Assembly: GCA_030272155.1 (NCBI GenBank)
Contig: CP126195.1
Coordinates: forward strand, 5,005,001 to 5,069,000
Direction: 5' to 3'
Source of the DNA: Tetradesmus obliquus
Lineage: Eukaryota > Chlorophyta > Chlorophyceae > Sphaeropleales > Scenedesmaceae
Length of the DNA stretch: 64,000 bases
Shown: piece after piece, positions 11,101-21,569 of the stretch
How the letters are laid out: each line of letters starts with the position of its first letter
Numbering within the stretch: the stretch's first letter is position 1
The notes under the pieces: generated by a model
Databases searched by the model: none
Told to the model about the DNA's origin: nothing
What the model saw: the letters and a program-made list of their open reading frames with translations, nothing else
Position numbers and translations under genes: made by a program

Positions 11101-12327
11101 TGATATCACAAGAGGCATGCCTATCAAAGGTGATGGTCCTTGCAATGCTGCTGACAGTTTTGCATTACACCCGCTGCTGCTGTGTGCAGGCTGGAGCCAG
11201 ATCGTGCCCACCATGCCTGCAGGCGACCTGCCGCTGCACAAGGTGTTTGTGAAGAGCCAGCTGGACCTCATGACGGCCAACGCATGGATGGCAGGTGCGC
11301 GCGTGTTGACTTGTGTGATACCATTCATTCGTTGACTTGCTTGGTTTGGTTTCACTAGTTGCAGCACACTTGCTGCGGCTGAGATGCTACAGATGGGAAC
11401 AGGCACAAGTAGGAGACCTGAAGCTGCATGCAACGCCCTGGTCAGCCTCAGAACTACAGCCAAAGGGTGTTGCACGGCGTGGCTTCCTCCCCTGAGCTAG
11501 AAGTCCATCCTTTGCTGTCTCATCAGGGACTCTTTGTAGCAATGTGTTGTGATGTATCACTGCATTCGCAGGCAACCCGCCCAACCTGGTGCAGCAGATC
11601 GTGGACCTGTCCATGGCCTCTGGTGTGGCCAGCGCCCACACAGCCATGGTGGGCTTTGAGACCACGCCGCAGCGCTACGAGCAGATGCAGGTGCGACCCT
11701 AAACTCCTGCGGCCTTGCTGTGCATGTAGCCGTGTTGAGACCGCGCTGCAGCGCTACGAGCAGATGCAGGTGCGAGCCCTGCGGCCAAACTTGTGTGATG
11801 TATCAGCACCCAGCTATGGCTGGATTATGTCCTTGTTACGCTGCTGATTAGAAACTGTGCAGGTGTCTGCTGGCGTAGACAATCTTTAAGGAACAGCGAC
11901 ACAAACATCCTGTGCATTTGCTGGTGCGCCCCCCCCCCCCCCCAGCCAAGCATTTGCCGTTGCATGGTTTGTGAACGTATGTCAGCCGCTCACGACCACG
12001 AATCTGCTGCATGCCGCCCTGTTGCATGCTTTTGTCACTAAACTTGCGCAGGCCGTGCCGCCCAACGAGCGCCGCAAGAAGATCATCAAGTGGGCCATCG
12101 GAGGTGCAGCAGGCATCGGCATCGTGGCGGGCGTGGCCGCAGCGCTGACTTTCGGTGACCTGGCATCCACCATGGCAAACATGCCGGTGGGCGATGCCAT
12201 GGCTGGCATCGGGGGCGACCTGGGCACCTTTTTTGAGGGGCTTGGAGGTGCCATGGACTGCTGCGGCGGCAATTGTGACTGCTGCGGGGACTGCGGGGAT
12301 GCCTGCAACGTGTGCGTGACCTGCTGA
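2711..12327 (+). CDS. VIT + von Willebrand factor A domain protein (inter-alpha-trypsin inhibitor heavy chain-related)
   Basis: Fifteen exons join in frame: 2711-3034, 3249-3829, 4347-4506, 4853-5037, 6172-6235, 6518-6615, 7008-7146, 7383-7562, 8195-8359, 8788-8967, 9469-9626, 10316-10451, 11190-11294, 11572-11690 and 12052-12327 (about 955 codons; first exon missing). The N-terminal ~280 residues are Gln/Ser/Gly/Pro-rich. The next exons (LCIENMVRPSVFATAVVPL and VRLSYFHAMVFDVLQGKY) fit a VIT domain. The VWA domain follows, with MIDAS motif FDRSGSMTGDP, a Thr in ARGTTDIHAP and Asp in LLTDG. The last exon has a Gly/Ala-rich membrane helix (IIKWAIGGAAGIGIVAGVAA) and a Cys-rich tail with CCGGNCDCCGDCGDACNVC before TGA. 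Plant and algal proteins of this architecture exist; their role is unclear, perhaps metal-dependent adhesion. At least ten of its exons have partial copies in neighbouring introns. Confidence 0.85.
3903..3960 (+). repeat. Partial copy of exon 3249-3829 (3' end plus donor)
   Basis: This repeats the segment GTGCCACATCAGCCAG... that ends the upstream exon, with CCCAATG|GTGAG in place of CCCCATG|GTGAG. It lies about 70 bp downstream of the intact donor, within the intron. Confidence 0.85.
4566..4650 (+). repeat. Partial copy of exon 4347-4506 (3' half plus donor)
   Basis: The copy encodes PSVFATAVVPLEDMKKYSGG and the following KGGA, and ends CGCAG|GTGCGTTATG, nearly identical to the original at 4434-4515. 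It is the least diverged reiteration in the window and stays open. Its upstream flank CCCGAGCG has no CAG acceptor. Confidence 0.85.
5063..5179 (+). repeat. Three tandem copies of a 39-bp intronic unit
   Basis: The unit begins TTAGGTGGTGGTGTGTTATG and ends GGGCATTATG. Copies start at 5063, 5102 and 5141, followed by a fragment at 5180. They are practically identical and lie between the first two members of the exon-copy ladder. Confidence 0.9.
5189..6060 (+). repeat. Ladder of seven copies (plus a vestige) of the 3' end of exon 4853-5037
   Basis: Copies occur at about 5189-5255, 5323-5362, 5437-5500, 5540-5600, 5693-5756, 5816-5880 and 5921-5985, with a vestige at 6036-6060. Each contains most of the segment for VFDVLQGKYVLRLPTTVPA, and the better copies end GCGGTGAGTGTGG or GCGGTAAGTGTGG, matching the true donor at 5037/5038. 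The copy at 5540 has a 1-nt deletion; the one at 5693 has a scrambled 5' half. Spacing is about 100-155 bp. The next true exon is 6172-6235. Confidence 0.9.
7723..7813 (+). repeat. Partial copy of VWA MIDAS exon 7383-7562 (3' half plus donor)
   Basis: It repeats the end of the exon (LLNGLHMLGPEDRFTVVAF) with D-to-E at the following residue, and ends TGGTGGACGG|GTGAGG exactly as the original. It remains open. Confidence 0.85.
8116..8194 (+). repeat. (CTG)n tract abutting a 3' splice site
   Basis: About 25 CTG triplets run directly into CCAG|ACCGG, the acceptor of exon 8195. Shorter tracts occupy the same position before exons 7008 and 10316 of this gene. Confidence 0.9.
8414..8595 (+). repeat. 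Two partial copies of exon 8195-8359 (3' end plus donor)
   Basis: Copies at about 8414-8480 and 8531-8595 repeat the segment for LKLLAGASGLPLVFLLTDG. The first keeps ACAGACG|GTGCGT. The second has degenerated to ATGGACA|GTGTGT. Confidence 0.85.
9047..9190 (+). repeat. Two short copies of the 3' end of exon 8788-8967
   Basis: At about 9051-9078 and 9160-9190 the exon end (encoding RVYTFGIG) and its donor recur as TTTGGCATTG|GTGAGC and TTTGGCGTTG|GTGAGC. The second copy has an altered 5' half. Confidence 0.75.
9331..9390 (+). repeat. Upstream copy of exon 9469-9626 (acceptor plus 5' end)
   Basis: CGCCGCAG|GCCCCTGCTGC followed by CAACCACTACTTCC repeats the start of the true exon at 9469 (CGCCGCAG|GCCCCTACTGC). 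This copy precedes the intact exon and carries the acceptor rather than the donor. Confidence 0.85.
9786..10118 (+). repeat. Two copies of the 3' end of exon 9469-9626 within a ~250-bp tandem unit
   Basis: Segments at about 9786-9872 and 10038-10115 repeat the part for AVMERMLAAAAMPMLSDVQI. The upstream flanks also match each other (TTTGCAAAGCTCGGGC at both), so the duplicated unit is about 250 bp and mostly intron. Confidence 0.85.
10430..10965 (+). repeat. Tandem ~180-bp units containing the 3' end of exon 10316-10451
   Basis: The exon end for VEICGTLPDGN and its AACA|GTGAGC donor recur at about 10582-10632 and 10770-10812, with a vestige near 10925-10962. They are embedded in longer near-identical units that include TGCTGCGCCTGCTGC runs, CTGAGGTTGTC and TCAGCTGCTGCTA. 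The last copy lacks the PDGN part. Confidence 0.85.
11733..11776 (+). repeat. Partial copy of the 3' end of exon 11572-11690
   Basis: TTGAGACCGCGCTGCAGCGC continues to GAGCAGATGCAG|GTGCGA. It duplicates the exon end (FETTPQRYEQMQ) with its donor about 80 bp downstream. Confidence 0.85.
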
Positions 12328-12397
12328 GGTGGTTGGGAGTGTTAGGGCGTGACGAAAGGCTATGGAGCTGGAATGCATGCTGCTTTGGGCAGTGCTT

Positions 12398-12452
12398 GCG
12401 CATGCTACGTGTGCGTGACCTGCTGAGCTGGTCGGGGGTGCTATGGCGTGCT
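12398..12452 (+). repeat. Copy of the terminal coding end and stop codon downstream of the real stop
   Basis: TACGTGTGCGTGACCTGCTG then AGCTGGTCGGGGGTGCTATGGCGTG repeats 12305-12352 (AACGTGTGCGTGACCTGCTG AGGTGG...GTTAGGGCGTG). The duplicated stretch spans the stop codon and lies in the presumed 3' UTR. Confidence 0.8.
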
Positions 12453-15400
12453 TGCTGGTGGTCGGTTGGTGGGCAGTGGGCGATGGTGTGGCTGCTGAGG
12501 CTTCAAAGCTGGCATGCTTTGCCTGTGTCATGCAAGTATGGAGCTCTCGATTTAATTTGTGGCATTATCATGCAGTGGGTTGTACCTTGGGGCGTGCTTG
12601 GTGCTTCTGCTGTGTGAGGGTGCCTTGGGTGGCAGTGCCTTCATGCATGTGCACAATGTGTACAAGTGGAGGGACTCTGGAGGTCAGCAGAAAGGGGTTT
12701 TATTGTTTGTGATTGCAGCGGCATGCAGCCTGCGTTCGGGTTCCGTTTTGTTGCAACCCGGCTTTCTGATGTGGCGGAGTTGTTGCTGCAAGCAAGCTGG
12801 GCTGGCATGGAATGCTCTGTCGCAGGACTTCTCAGTTGCAGGACTGGGTGCTGCATGAGCAGCTGCCAGCATGTCGGATGTGTCTTCTTGCTGAGTTGTA
12901 GGGTTGCTGCATTTTGCCGCAGACTTGTGTGTAGGGCTGATGCACCTTGCAGCAGACTGCAGCCTTGTAGGGCTGCTGCATCTTGCAGTATTCGGGAAAC
13001 CAGAGCTAGGCGGAGGTGGCTCAGGTTGCACGCCAGCTGCCAGGATGCACGGGATTGCCTCAGTGTCTGCCAACCCTGCAGCTTGGTTGATTTGGGCATG
13101 CCGCACAGTGCCGCAAGGGGAATGGGAGTTTGAGTTGCTTGGATCAGCATCCCCTGTCGCAAGGCACAGCTGTGAAAGCATGGGTATAGCAGCTGCGGCT
13201 GAGGATGCAGAGGTGGTGGTGCGGAGGATGGCAACTGATGACTGGCCAACCATCTGAAGTACTGCCTGGTTTGTTTGTGGTGGAGCAGCACTTGTTGGAC
13301 CTGCTCGTGCAAGGATTGGCAGGTGGACTGTTTTCCAAGTCAGCCAAAGAGGAAGTGCAGGTGATTGCTGATTACCTGTGTCTGCAGAGATGTGTTTGCT
13401 GCTGCCCTTGCAATGCTGCACGCAATGTGCCTGGGTGTGATTGCAGCCGCAGGTGGGCAGCATGTGGCCAGGCAAGCCCTGGCAGCAGCATTATCTGTGC
13501 GAGGCTTGCTAGGGATGATGGCAGCAGGCGTTACTTTGTGGCTTTGCTGATATGTTGACTACGCTCGTTGTAGGAGCTTGCCATCATCATCGTTCAAATC
13601 GAGCATATGCACGTATCCGTCTGTACATGGAATGGTGTTTGGCAGTGCCATGGTTCATGTGCATGCTGGCTACGGGTGTCTATTGGCAGGTGCACCAGGC
13701 AGAAGTGAGCCATGTCTTGCATGACTTTGGCTGCATTTGTGAAAGCCACACCAGCGGTCGGCTGCATCCATGGGGTGCACTCTGCCAGTGCTGCTGAGCT
13801 TGCTGTTGAGGCTTTCAAGGGGTCTGATGCAGGTGCTATCACTTGCAGGATCGTGGTGCGCCTGGCGGCAATGGTGCACTCCTGCAGCTGACAGAGCGTT
13901 GCTCCGTGCTTTCCGCAGGACGCAGAGTTTATGGCAACTTGTTTTGTGCATCGTCAGCGGCTGCCTTAACACCCCACATGACATACCTGGGTGCATACAT
14001 AGGCGTGAGTGCTGCCTATCACACACAATGTGCACGGACTGTGTTGAGTTTCGCATGCTGCTGCCTAGTACGAAACGTGCTTAGCAGGCTGCAGGTGCCG
14101 CTTGACATGCACGGTTTCAAGATGCAACATGAGGATTAGGGTGGGGGGTACTTGTTTGTCGGCTGTGACTGCCATATGGATGCGCACTCGAACTGAAACA
14201 GGCATGTGTCTGCTGCCTGGCAGCCTGCTTGATGCATGTGCCGATTGTTGCCTTGGGCGGGCGCTACTAGCCACACGATGTTGGTGCTGGATGCCCTGCA
14301 CATCCTTGGGATAACCTCTACACACAGTTGTTGCTTGAGCCATGCATGCATGTACACTGTCTTGTGCGAGCCGTGCATGCATGTGTAGCATGGCACACTA
14401 CAATTTCAGCTGCATGCAAGGTATGTGAGTTGTGTCTGCTTGCTTGTCGTGGTGTTGCTGTTGGCGACTGGAACAGCCATGTAGCATTGTATCCCTCATC
14501 TGCTTCTTATAGTAGCTGATGCGGATGACCTTGCCTGCACAGCACAGCACGTTGAAGACATTGCATAGCCTGCTTTGCATGCAGCCCGCGTCAGCTGCAT
14601 GGTGTGCATCTTTTGTTTTGCAGCTCTGTGGCGGCGCAGTATGAGTCGATTGAGTGGTGCGGCTGGATGCATTACTCAAGGAGCCTCATAAGCTGACTAG
14701 CTGGCTCGTGGTGTGCGGCGCTGGCAGCTGCATTTGTCTGACTGCAGAGGGGGCAATAGTAATGACCACTCTGCTGTTCATGTGCTGTGGAAGAGGGCTG
14801 TTTATTCATTGAGGTCAGTGGCCGCTAACGGAATGGACAAGCTGGTAACACGGTATCACACTGATGTTGGGGTTGTTGCGTTTTGCTGTGAGTTATGCGT
14901 GCAATATTGCCAGGGGGATTGTGGTGGCGTGATGCGGCTCATGTGGTGGCGTGACTCATCCCATCTGCAAGTCACCAAGCGGGTGTGCATGTTATTCAAG
15001 GCTTGTGCAGGCGCTGTTTGGTGTGCCCATGGTGGTATCATGAAGGACATCGTTTGGTGTTTCCAGCCCAGAGCAGCACAGCAGCATTGCTTGAAGGTGC
15101 GCAGCTGTGCATGACCAGCGTCCTTTGGGATCCTGGCTTCGTCTAGAATTTGTCATTTTACAGCATAGGGTGGTGTTATGTACACATGTGTGCAGGTGCA
15201 GGTGACGGCACTTCAGCAGCACATTGATTGTACTGGCACCTTTGCCGTGGAACCCATCCAGTTGCTGCACCAAAACTGCATGCTTGTCACTGTTGCTTCG
15301 TTTCAACTTGAAGCAACGATTAAGGAGGTTAGTTGGTTTTGCGTCGCATCACCCATCAGTTAATGAATGACTGCTGCAGTCTGGCTGTCTTACTAGCAGT

Positions 15401-15803
15401 GGATTGTTGTTGTGGAGGCTGTGCCACCAAAACGTTTGGCTGACATGCTGCCCACTGTCATGCTCTTGTGAGCCCACTTGGTCCTGTTTTGGCACTGAAA
15501 CGCTGTGCAATGTGCACCGCCAACTCTTACTACTGTAATTACTACTGCAACTCTTGATACCAACCAGGATCATGGCACTACGCAATGGTACTGTTACTCA
15601 GGGTGTTACGTCTGGTGTGTTAGGTCACACTGTGACATTTGCAGTTGCCCATGGCTCATCCCCACATCTAAGCGCACGCAATGACTATTGACATACCTGC
15701 CTTAGCCTTTTGCCGAAGCACACCATAGCTGCAGGGCTCCTTTCAGCTCAGTAGGAGCTGCACCACCTTCCCACCTTTCCACACCCTCCAGGCAACTCAG
15801 AAA
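12453..15803. other. Long stretch without a recognised gene (3' flank of VIT/VWA gene to GMPP)
   Basis: ORFs on both strands up to 263 codons are present, but they have repetitive or low-complexity translations and no domain signal or splice logic. Around 12890-12990 a ~40-bp motif (GTAGGGCTGCTGCATCTTGC-like) recurs three times. A dispersed repeat shared with the 3' flank of another gene lies at 15083-15160. Confidence 0.5.
15083..15160 (+). repeat. Dispersed repeat, copy A
   Basis: AGCATTGCTTGAAGGTGCGC begins a ~75-bp segment matching 28978-29060. The shared run up to GCAGCT(G/A)TGCAT has a single mismatch. It is followed by diverged but alignable GTCC(T/C)TTGGGA(T/C)CCTGG and AATTT...TTTTAC. 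Confidence 0.7.
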
Positions 15804-18800
15804 ATGAAGGCCCTGATTCTTGTTGGTGGATATGGAACACGCCTGAGGCCACTCACGGTATTGATAAAGCTAGGCGCACGCAGCAGCACCCGGCACCCTT
15901 ACTAGCCAGGCGTGGCACTCAACGAACGCCTATTTGCTTGCAGCTGACGGTTCCTAAGCCTTTGGTGGACTTTTGCAACAAACCAATGATATGCCACCAA
16001 ATAGAGGTGGGGTTGCAGGATTGATTCGGCAAGGTGCCTACGCCTAACGTCCGCGTAGTGGCTCCCTATGCTGCAGCCTATGCCAGCCTCATTGAACATA
16101 TTGCAAACGTTTATTTTCCTCGTACGCACCTGCCTCGCTGTGCGATACGCGTGCTGTACCAACCTCACTCTGCAACCCCCACCTCAACCCCCTTGCTGCT
16201 GCTTTGCTGGCAGGCGCTCAAGGCAGCTGGTGTGACAGAGGTCATCCTAGCCATCAACTACCAGCCAGAGGTAAACCTAAAGTCTCAGCAATTGGTGTGC
16301 CTGCCCTCTCTGCCCTCATTTTGCTGCTAGCTCTGCACTCAAATGGTGCCACCTGGTGCCCATAGCAACTGCTTCTCCCAGCAAGGCACCATCGTCCTAC
16401 GTTCAGCGGCTGTGGTTTGCCAGTAGCAGCATCAGATGTTTCAGTCCTTTAAGCTGCCTAGTTGCCATTGCAGCCTCCAGCACAGCGCTTAGCGGCCAGC
16501 TGTGGTGGTATTTTTTTGCTGAAGTTGGGGTTGTGGTTGCTTCCTGCAGGTTATGATGGGCTTCATCAAGGAGTGGGGAGAAAGGCTTGGAGTGAAAATC
16601 ACCTGCTCACAGGTAAGTGCAAGCATGGTGATGGGCAGCATTCACCCAAACGTGCTTCCTGCAAGCACTTGCTGGCAGTACACAGCTGCCAGCCGCTTGC
16701 TGCCTCGCAACATGCCGTACGATGCCTTGTCGGGACACCCAGGCCACACACCCCGCTCTTGAAGAGGTGCAAACACCCGCAGCTGCCAACACGCGCGCTG
16801 ACAGCCCATCATTCAACTGTTGCTTGCAGGAAAATGAGCCGATGGGCACGGCCGGCCCGCTAGCGCTGGCGCGCCACCTGCTGGACGACGGCTCCGGCAA
16901 GCCCTTCTTCGTGCTCAACAGTGACGTGGTTTGCCCTTACCCCATGAAGGACATGCTGGACTTCCACCTGGCACGCGAGGCGGAGGCCACCATCCTGGTT
17001 ACCAAGGTGCGGTGAAAAGCTAACGCAATGCTTGCTTCCTGCAGAGTGTGCTGCAGGGAATCTGGCACATTGCAGAGGCCTTGTATGCAGTAACAGCCAG
17101 TGTAGTGGATGCAAGCGCCAATGATGGAGGCACATTGGTTGTGGCTGTGCATGTGACTGGAGGGGCGCAGCTGCTGGGGCGGCTCTATGCCATGTTACCG
17201 CTGTCCGCAGAACTGCTGCTGCCAGATGTGCCAGCTGTGCTCTGCTGCCAGTTGAACCAGCAACATAGTGTAGCTGCGTTGGAGGCCACAACGTCGTGGT
17301 TGTATGTTTGTATGCAGGTGGATGATCCCTCCAAGTACGGCGTGGTTGTAATTGACGAGTACGGGCAGGTGCAGCGCTTTGTGGAGAAGCCGAAGGTGCG
17401 CCGCCATGTGCTGCTGTCGGCCGCAAGCAGGCGTGAGCCTAGCAGCAGCACCCGCTACAGCATGCACGAGCAACAGCAGCGTTACACTGGCGGCCCTTGT
17501 GTATCATGTGAAGCAGTAAGCAGCCACAGCATGAATATGTTGCATCAGTGCATGTGTTGTTGTGTTATCGCTTGCAGGACTTTGTTGGCGACAAGATCAA
17601 CGCAGGCATCTACGTGCTGGCGCCCTCAGTGCTGGACCGCATCGAGCTGCGGCCGACCAGCATTGAGCGCGAGGTGTTCCCGCACGTGGCAGCAGACAAG
17701 AAGCTCTTCGCCTTCACGCTGCCAGGCTACTGGATGGTGAGAGCATGACCCATGGATGTTTGCTGTCTTTATTCAAGAAGCAGACACATGGCCAGGTGCT
17801 ATGTATGTGGAAAAGTAGCAAGACCGCAACTGCAGATGTGGCACTGTTTATGTAACTGCTGACACGGCTGTTCACTGTGAACACGCTGCCAATTTCGTGT
17901 GTAACTGCTTGTTTTTGTTCTGCAATTGTCCTGACGCACCTCTGCAACTGCTCCTGGCTGCTTGTTCTTGCTGCTAGGACGTGGGCCAGCCGAAGGACTA
18001 CCTCAAGGGTGAGGCCTTTTCTTCTGGCAGTTTCCAGAGTAGTTGCAATAATCATGCGTAGCATGGATTGCAACAAGTGGGTGCCAATGCACACAAAGCT
18101 GGCTGCATTGCAGCTGCCTGGCAGCTGCAGGCCAAGGTTAGCACTGCATGTGCAGCTGCTGTAAGCCATTTGGATTGCTTCAGCCCACAGTCTAGGAGCA
18201 CTGCCTGCATAGCAGCCAAACCTAAGCGCACGGCCCTGCACATCAGCGCCTCAACCATTTTCTGTGGCCACGCTGTGCAGGCCTGACGCTGCACTTGGAC
18301 AACCTGCGCATCCACAGCTGTGCAGCACTGGCCAGCGGGCCGGACTACACGGGCAACGTGCTGGTGGCACCCAGCGTGACCATTGGCAGCGGCTGCCTCA
18401 TAGGTGGGCATGCAGCAGAGCTGGTCACTGGAAAGTGCTGCTGTTTCTGCGGTGCTGCCCAAGCAGCTCTTATCTACTCTATCTATGTGTACAGCATTTT
18501 CAGATGTCGTGCCTGGAATGCTTGCAGCAGCTGATGTGTGCAGGAGGGCTGGCCGCTGCTTGGTGCGACTGTGTTTGCCCGTCTGCTGCCGCTGCTGCGT
18601 GCAGGCCCGGACGTCAGCATCGGCGAGGGTTGCGTGATCGGCAACGGCGTGCGCCTGAGCAACTGCGTGGTGATGAAGGGCGTGAAGGTCAAGGACCACA
18701 GCAAGGTGCGGCAACTGCTGTGGCGCCTGTTGGCTGCGTGCTGTACATGACTGTAGACAAAGGCCTGGTGGGAGGGGCTTGTGCACAGCATCTCAGAGGT

Positions 18801-19374
18801 CAATGACATTAGTTTTTTGTGACAAGGAGGATGTATGATCAGCAGGAGGCGGCAGGTGCTGACTGCCGTGGCATATAAAAGGTAGGTTGCAAGTACAAAC
18901 GGTACTGGTTTGCTGCTGTTGCCATGTGGTGCTGCAGGTTGACAAGAGCATCATCGGCTGGCACAGCACCATCGGGGCGTGGAGCCGGCTGGAGAACCAC
19001 TGCGTGCTGGGAGAGGATGTGCAGGTCAAGGTGAGGGCCCTTTGCTGCTGTTTGAACAGTGCTAGTGTCGCAGCCTTGTTGGCATCCTGTTCTGCTGGAG
19101 CTCTGCTTCCAGACCGTAGGACCCCGTAGGTGCCTCAAGTGGTGGGGTCTGCTGATTATTCTTGGGCATCTGACAAGCAGCACTAAAGGTTTGCAGTATA
19201 TTATGGCACATTCATATTTTGTTTTCCCTGACTGTCCAGCAAGTGTGTGACTTGTGCTTGCTGCTGTATCTGCTGTGGCACTGCCTGCAGGACGAGCTGT
19301 ACCTAAACGGCGCGGTTGTGCTGCCGCACAAAGAGATCAAGGAGGCAGTGCCGTCACCGAATATCATCCTGTAG
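15804..19374 (+). CDS. GMPP: GDP-mannose pyrophosphorylase (mannose-1-phosphate guanylyltransferase)
   Basis: Makes GDP-mannose from mannose-1-phosphate and GTP, for N-glycans, GPI anchors, wall mannans and ascorbate. Twelve exons: 15804-15857, 15944-16006, 16214-16270, 16550-16612, 16830-17006, 17318-17395, 17578-17736, 17978-18008, 18281-18403, 18605-18705, 18938-19030 and 19291-19374. They total 1083 nt (360 aa, against about 361 in plants). The start [18 protein letters not shown] holds the GxGTRxxP nucleotide-binding loop. Other family hallmarks are [22 protein letters not shown] and a C-terminal left-handed beta-helix ([27 protein letters not shown]). All joins are in frame and only one acceptor (TAG before 17978) departs from CAG. 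Unlike most neighbours it shows no exon reiteration. Confidence 0.97.
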
Positions 19375-19717
19375 ATATCGCAGTTTGATCTATCGTATTT
19401 GCAGCTTTGCATATGTACTGGCTGTGTGGGAGCGTTTGGTGGAGCAGTGCTGCAGGAGTTTGCTGTTGGCAGCTGTTGCGTTTGCCAGTGACACACCAGC
19501 CGCAGAGGCTGGGTAGTATGGGTATGTTTTGGGAAAGCAGATAACGGGTAGTGCCTGCGAAAGCAATCAAGCTGTGTCTGGTCATGCGCAATCAACCGTG
19601 AGCACTTCGCTTGGCACTTCCTCCACAGACGGGGCAGCCAGGTTGCTTCCAAGAATTGCCGTTTGAAGTGAAAGAGTTCAAATAGAATATCTTACCAGGC
19701 CGAACGCATGGAGTTCG

Positions 19718-19722
19718 TGTAA
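19718..19722 (+). promoter_or_regulatory. Candidate TGTAA poly(A) signal of the GMPP gene
   Basis: TGTAA, the usual green-algal polyadenylation signal, lies about 345 nt after the GMPP stop and 155 nt before the next start codon. No transcript evidence is available. Confidence 0.45.
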
Positions 19723-19875
19723 CTACTGTGTGACCGAAAGTACCCAGTGAGTTATTCCTGAAGTCTTCTGGGCCCGGCCACTGCCGCGATCAAGTGCGCC
19801 TTGATCGTGCATGTCAGTCAATAAGAAGGAATGTTTCTGTTAACTTTCTCTTGAGACGATGGCTGTAGAAGCCCA

Positions 19876-21538
19876 ATGCGTTGCGTGGCGGGCCAGCGTG
19901 GCGTGATCGTTCTTGCATTCTGGATTTGCTTCTTACTTTGTGCCCCAAGCACAGGAACACTAGCACTAGGCTACAGGAGTGGGAGATATAGCTGCTGCAC
20001 TGGCTGCACTTCCTGCTCCTGCACCAGTCGCGGGGGCAGCTATGGGAGTGCAGCGCCAGGAACCAACTGTAATGCTTGTGCATCTGGACCTGGTCAAAAC
20101 TTTCTGCTCCAAGGGAGTGCATGCGGTGAGTTCCCGTTGGTCGCGTGGCGTCACCATCACGCTCTGCGTGTAAGCACCCTACAGCCACATGTACACACTC
20201 CATTCTTACCTCATCTTAATTACCAAGTGCTGTTTCAAGTTGGGTGCAGCCTTATCGATCTGGGGGTACCCCGGCATCCGTTCAGGCTGCTGCACTGCAC
20301 TCAGCATTTCACAATGTTGCATCAGGGCACAGTTGAGTGATAGACACAGTCCTGGATCATTTGACTGCAACATATGCAGCGTCTGGGGCTGCTGGTGCCG
20401 CAGGGCAGCTTCTGCATGCCACACTGCACACACACATGCACATGTGACTCATCAACTGCTGCTCCTGCTTCATGCTGCTATTGCCGATTGCAGTCTGCAG
20501 GCCAGGCCATGGCAAGGTACGGCAGCAGGCACCAGCAAACAACGGCTTTTATGGCTGTTCGTATGTGAGGCGGCCAGGCCATGCTGGCTACTGGGGTGGC
20601 TCAGGTGCTGGCTACATCGGCAGCAGGCACCTCCTGCAAGCAGGGGCTCCTGCAAGCGCACCAGCAGCTGCAACAGCAGCAGCAGCAGAGGCGCCGCCCT
20701 CAGCCCCAGCACTATATGATGTCAGCTCAGCTGAAGGAGCAGCTTCACCAAGCAGTGAGCAGCAGCCAGCTGGCATTGACAGCAGCAGCAGCAGCAGCAG
20801 TGAGGCAGCGCTCAACTCTACAGATGCAGCTGCAGCAGCAGCCACTGCAGAGCTGCAGGTGCCAGCCCCTATCAGCGACGACAACAGCAGCTCCACCTTA
20901 CCTAGCAGCCCAGCAGCAGCACCATCTGCAGCAGCAGGGAACCGCACACCAGAGCTGGAAGCGCGAGTCGCTGCACTGCAGCAGGCAGCTGCCGAGCAAG
21001 CCAAAGCACGTGCTGCAAGCGATGCTGCAAAGCAGCAGGCAGCAGCAGGTGTGCGGGGACAGGCACGCGAAGCAGCCTTGCAGGACATCGCAGCACGCCA
21101 TAATGCAACCATTGCAAAGGCGCGTGAGGCAGCAGCAGCGGCAAAGGACGCACAAAAGGCAGCTGCCGACGCTGTAGTTGTTGCAAGCAACAACGCAACG
21201 CGCTTGAAGGCCAAAGCACTTGCAGGAATGGCAACCAAGGCAGCCGAAGACAAGCAGCTGCTGGCTGACAAAATGGAAAAGGCGGTTGCAGCAGCACAGC
21301 AGCGCATAACAGAAAAGAGAGCGAAGCGCAAGGCAGCACTTGAAAAGCGCTTCAAGGCGCAGCTCACCAGGGTCTCTGCAAGGTTGACAGCGCGCAACAT
21401 GCGTGTGCGCAAGGCTGCGGCACTGCGCGGCAGCAGCAGCAGCAGCAGGGCAAGTGCTGCTGCGCAGGACTTTGGAGTTGTGAGTTCTGCAGCTGGGCAG
21501 CAGGCAGCTGACCCCAACACCCAGCAGCTGCTGGCACT

Positions 21539-21569
<31 letters not shown>

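Noticed and set aside
11931..11944. Poly-C run as a regulatory element
   Set aside because: A homopolymer within an intron with no accompanying motif; likely slippage.
12641..13475. Two long minus-strand ORFs (223 and 263 codons)
   Set aside because: They overlap in different frames and have Gln/Ser/Ala-rich translations with no domain; their length is explained by repeated CTGCA-type sequence.
18872..18885. CATATAAAAG as a promoter TATA box
   Set aside because: It lies inside an intron of the GMPP gene, with in-frame exons on both sides.
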